Assembly: GCA_022701475.1 (NCBI GenBank)
Contig: JAKOOI010000500.1
Coordinates: 1 to 5,997, forward strand
Direction of reading: 5' to 3'
From: Weeksellaceae bacterium
Lineage (GTDB): Bacteria; Bacteroidota; Bacteroidia; Flavobacteriales; Weeksellaceae
DNA: 5,997 nt
Below are positions 5,080 to 5,997 of this stretch, piece after piece. Positions within the stretch are counted from its first letter, which is position 1; each line of letters starts with the position of its first letter. The translations under genes and the position numbers were made by a program. The notes below the pieces were generated by a model. That model saw nothing but the letters and a program-made list of their open reading frames with translations. It was not told where the DNA came from and searched no databases.

Positions 5080-5250
5080 TTATCTGTTTTCCCGGTCGGG
5101 TTTATTGGTAAATTCATAATCCATATACTGTACCGGGATGATATAAGAACGGTCTGCACTACCTGGAACTAAAACCGGATACGGATGAACTTTTCTTTCT
5201 TCATTATGCTTCTTCAGGTCATTGGTCGGATCGCTGTTCTGAATGCACAT
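5080..5250 (-). CDS. Small hypothetical protein downstream of the permease
   Basis: A 56-residue open frame from ATG (5250) to TAA. It begins MCIQNSDPTNDLKKHNEERK and continues with a Pro/Tyr-rich middle (VHPYPVLVP at 21-29) and YIIPVQYMDYEF near 36-47, ending in a charged tail. It is hydrophilic, with no signal peptide or membrane segment. The start is 13 bp behind the permease stop on the same strand, and a stop codon lies two codons before the ATG, so neither a longer protein nor fusion to the permease is possible. Codon choice (CCG, CAG, GAC, ATC) resembles that of neighbouring genes. I do not recognise the family. Its place in an operon suggests a link to the transporter, but that is inference. 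Confidence 0.65.
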   Translation of the reverse strand: MCIQNSDPTNDLKKHNEERKVHPYPVLVPGSADRSYIIPVQYMDYEFTNKPDRENR

Positions 5251-5263
5251 TCTTTATTCCTTT

Positions 5264-5997
5264 TTATATTTCACTTTTATTATTCCGGTTAATGAAATAA
5301 TAAACCGGAAGGCCGATCAGCACCATCAGCAGGCCCGGCCAGGTATACTGTTGTTTGTAGATAAGGAGCAGGACGCAGAAGCAGGTCCCGATCAGCAGAT
5401 AAATGACCGGAGTCACCGGATAAAGCCAGGTTTTATACGGTCTGTCCAGGCCCGGCTGCTTTATTCTAAGGTAAATCACCCCGAAAACCGTGATCATGTA
5501 GAAAAGGACAATCACAAAGGAGATCATATCCAGCAGATTTCCGTACTGTCCGCTCAGGCATAGCAAAGAGGCCCATATGCCCTGCATCCAGAGCGCATTT
5601 TCCGGGACCTGGTTTTTATTGTTTTTTTCAGCCTGCCGGAAGAACATCCCGTCTTTGGCCATGGTCTGGAATACCCTTGCCCCGGCAAGGATCAGTCCGT
5701 TGTTACAGCCAAAGGTGGAAACCATCACCAGCACAGCGATAATGGCCGTTCCTGCAGTTCCGAAAATAAAATGCGATGCCGCCACCGCTACCCGGTCGTT
5801 TTCTGCAAAGGCCACATAATCCCGGTCCAGTGCATTCAGGTATACGTAATTTACGGCAATATACAGGATCATTACGGCAGAAGTTCCGTAAATCATGGAT
5901 TTCACGACGTTTTTCTTAGGATTTTCGATCTCTCCCGAAACAAAAGTTACGCTTTCCCAGGCTACCGAACTGAAAACGGAGCCTACCATGGCAGCGG
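5264..5997 (-). CDS. APC-superfamily amino-acid permease, C-terminal half (5' end outside window)
   Basis: The coding frame stays open to the right edge, with two further full codons (Ala-Ala) before the Met at 5989, so that Met is internal. The visible 243 residues correspond to about the second half of a 12-helix transporter of amino acids in the inner membrane. They open with the family's TM6 motif and following loop, FSSVAWESVTFVSGEIENPKKN, where the E-S-V-T-F stretch lies at the substrate site. Helices follow at the segments starting MIYGTSAVMIL, AIIAVLVMVSTFG, MISFVIVLFYMITVF, VIYLLIGTCFCVLLL and LLMVLIGLPVYYF. A CNNGLILAGARVFQTMAKDGMFF segment and RIKQPGLDRPYKTWLYPV between helices resemble LAT/SLC7-like bacterial permeases. 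The substrate cannot be told. The small gene 13 bp downstream is probably in the same transcript. Confidence 0.93.
   Translation of the reverse strand, partial: AAMVGSVFSSVAWESVTFVSGEIENPKKNVVKSMIYGTSAVMILYIAVNYVYLNALDRDYVAFAENDRVAVAASHFIFGTAGTAIIAVLVMVSTFGCNNGLILAGARVFQTMAKDGMFFRQAEKNNKNQVPENALWMQGIWASLLCLSGQYGNLLDMISFVIVLFYMITVFGVIYLRIKQPGLDRPYKTWLYPVTPVIYLLIGTCFCVLLLIYKQQYTWPGLLMVLIGLPVYYFINRNNKSEI

Overview
The window looks like chromosome of a member of the Bacteroidota, most likely a Flavobacteriia species of the Chryseobacterium/Weeksellaceae type. The support is indirect but consistent. There is an outer-membrane beta-barrel protein with a signal peptide ending in '..SAQE'. Starts have A/T-rich upstream regions and no Shine-Dalgarno motif. 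One clear Bacteroidota-type -7 box (TATATTTG) is present. SatD and DUF3307 proteins sit side by side, and the PurF and PurC sequences are of flavobacterial type. I saw no rRNA, tRNA, CRISPR array, integrase or complete insertion sequence.

Layout. Positions 1-36 hold the last 11 codons of an outer-membrane barrel gene on the + strand. A strong hairpin terminator follows (77-112), then a 169-bp leader, then a second barrel gene (282-1025). The C-termini and the terminators of the two genes resemble each other, which suggests a tandem paralogue pair. Everything from 1115 to the right edge is on the - strand. Read in the direction of transcription from the right, it runs: an amino-acid permease cut by the window edge (5264-5997), a 56-residue small protein 13 bp behind it (5080-5250), about 280 bp of non-coding DNA with two abutting long inverted repeats, then satD (4195-4800), a DUF3307 membrane protein (3496-4194), purC (2721-3443) and purF (1115-2614). 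The second barrel gene and purF converge on one shared bidirectional terminator (1056-1088).

How the genes work together. purF makes phosphoribosylamine, the first committed step of de novo purine synthesis. purC makes SAICAR later in the same pathway. satD and the DUF3307 gene abut exactly (TAA directly followed by ATG), so they are probably translationally coupled. satD appears to have its own promoter placed so close to its ATG that the mRNA should be leaderless, with a dyad over the promoter that could be an autoregulatory operator. purC follows DUF3307 by 52 bp with no visible terminator. A terminator-like hairpin separates purC from purF and is flanked by a competing complementary segment that overlaps the purC stop codon. 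The permease and the small protein look like a separate operon.

Most of the window is ordinary core metabolism and membrane proteins. The least explained parts are the satD/DUF3307 pair with its promoter, the purC-purF spacer, the inverted-repeat region at 4871-5060 and the unannotated 56-residue gene.
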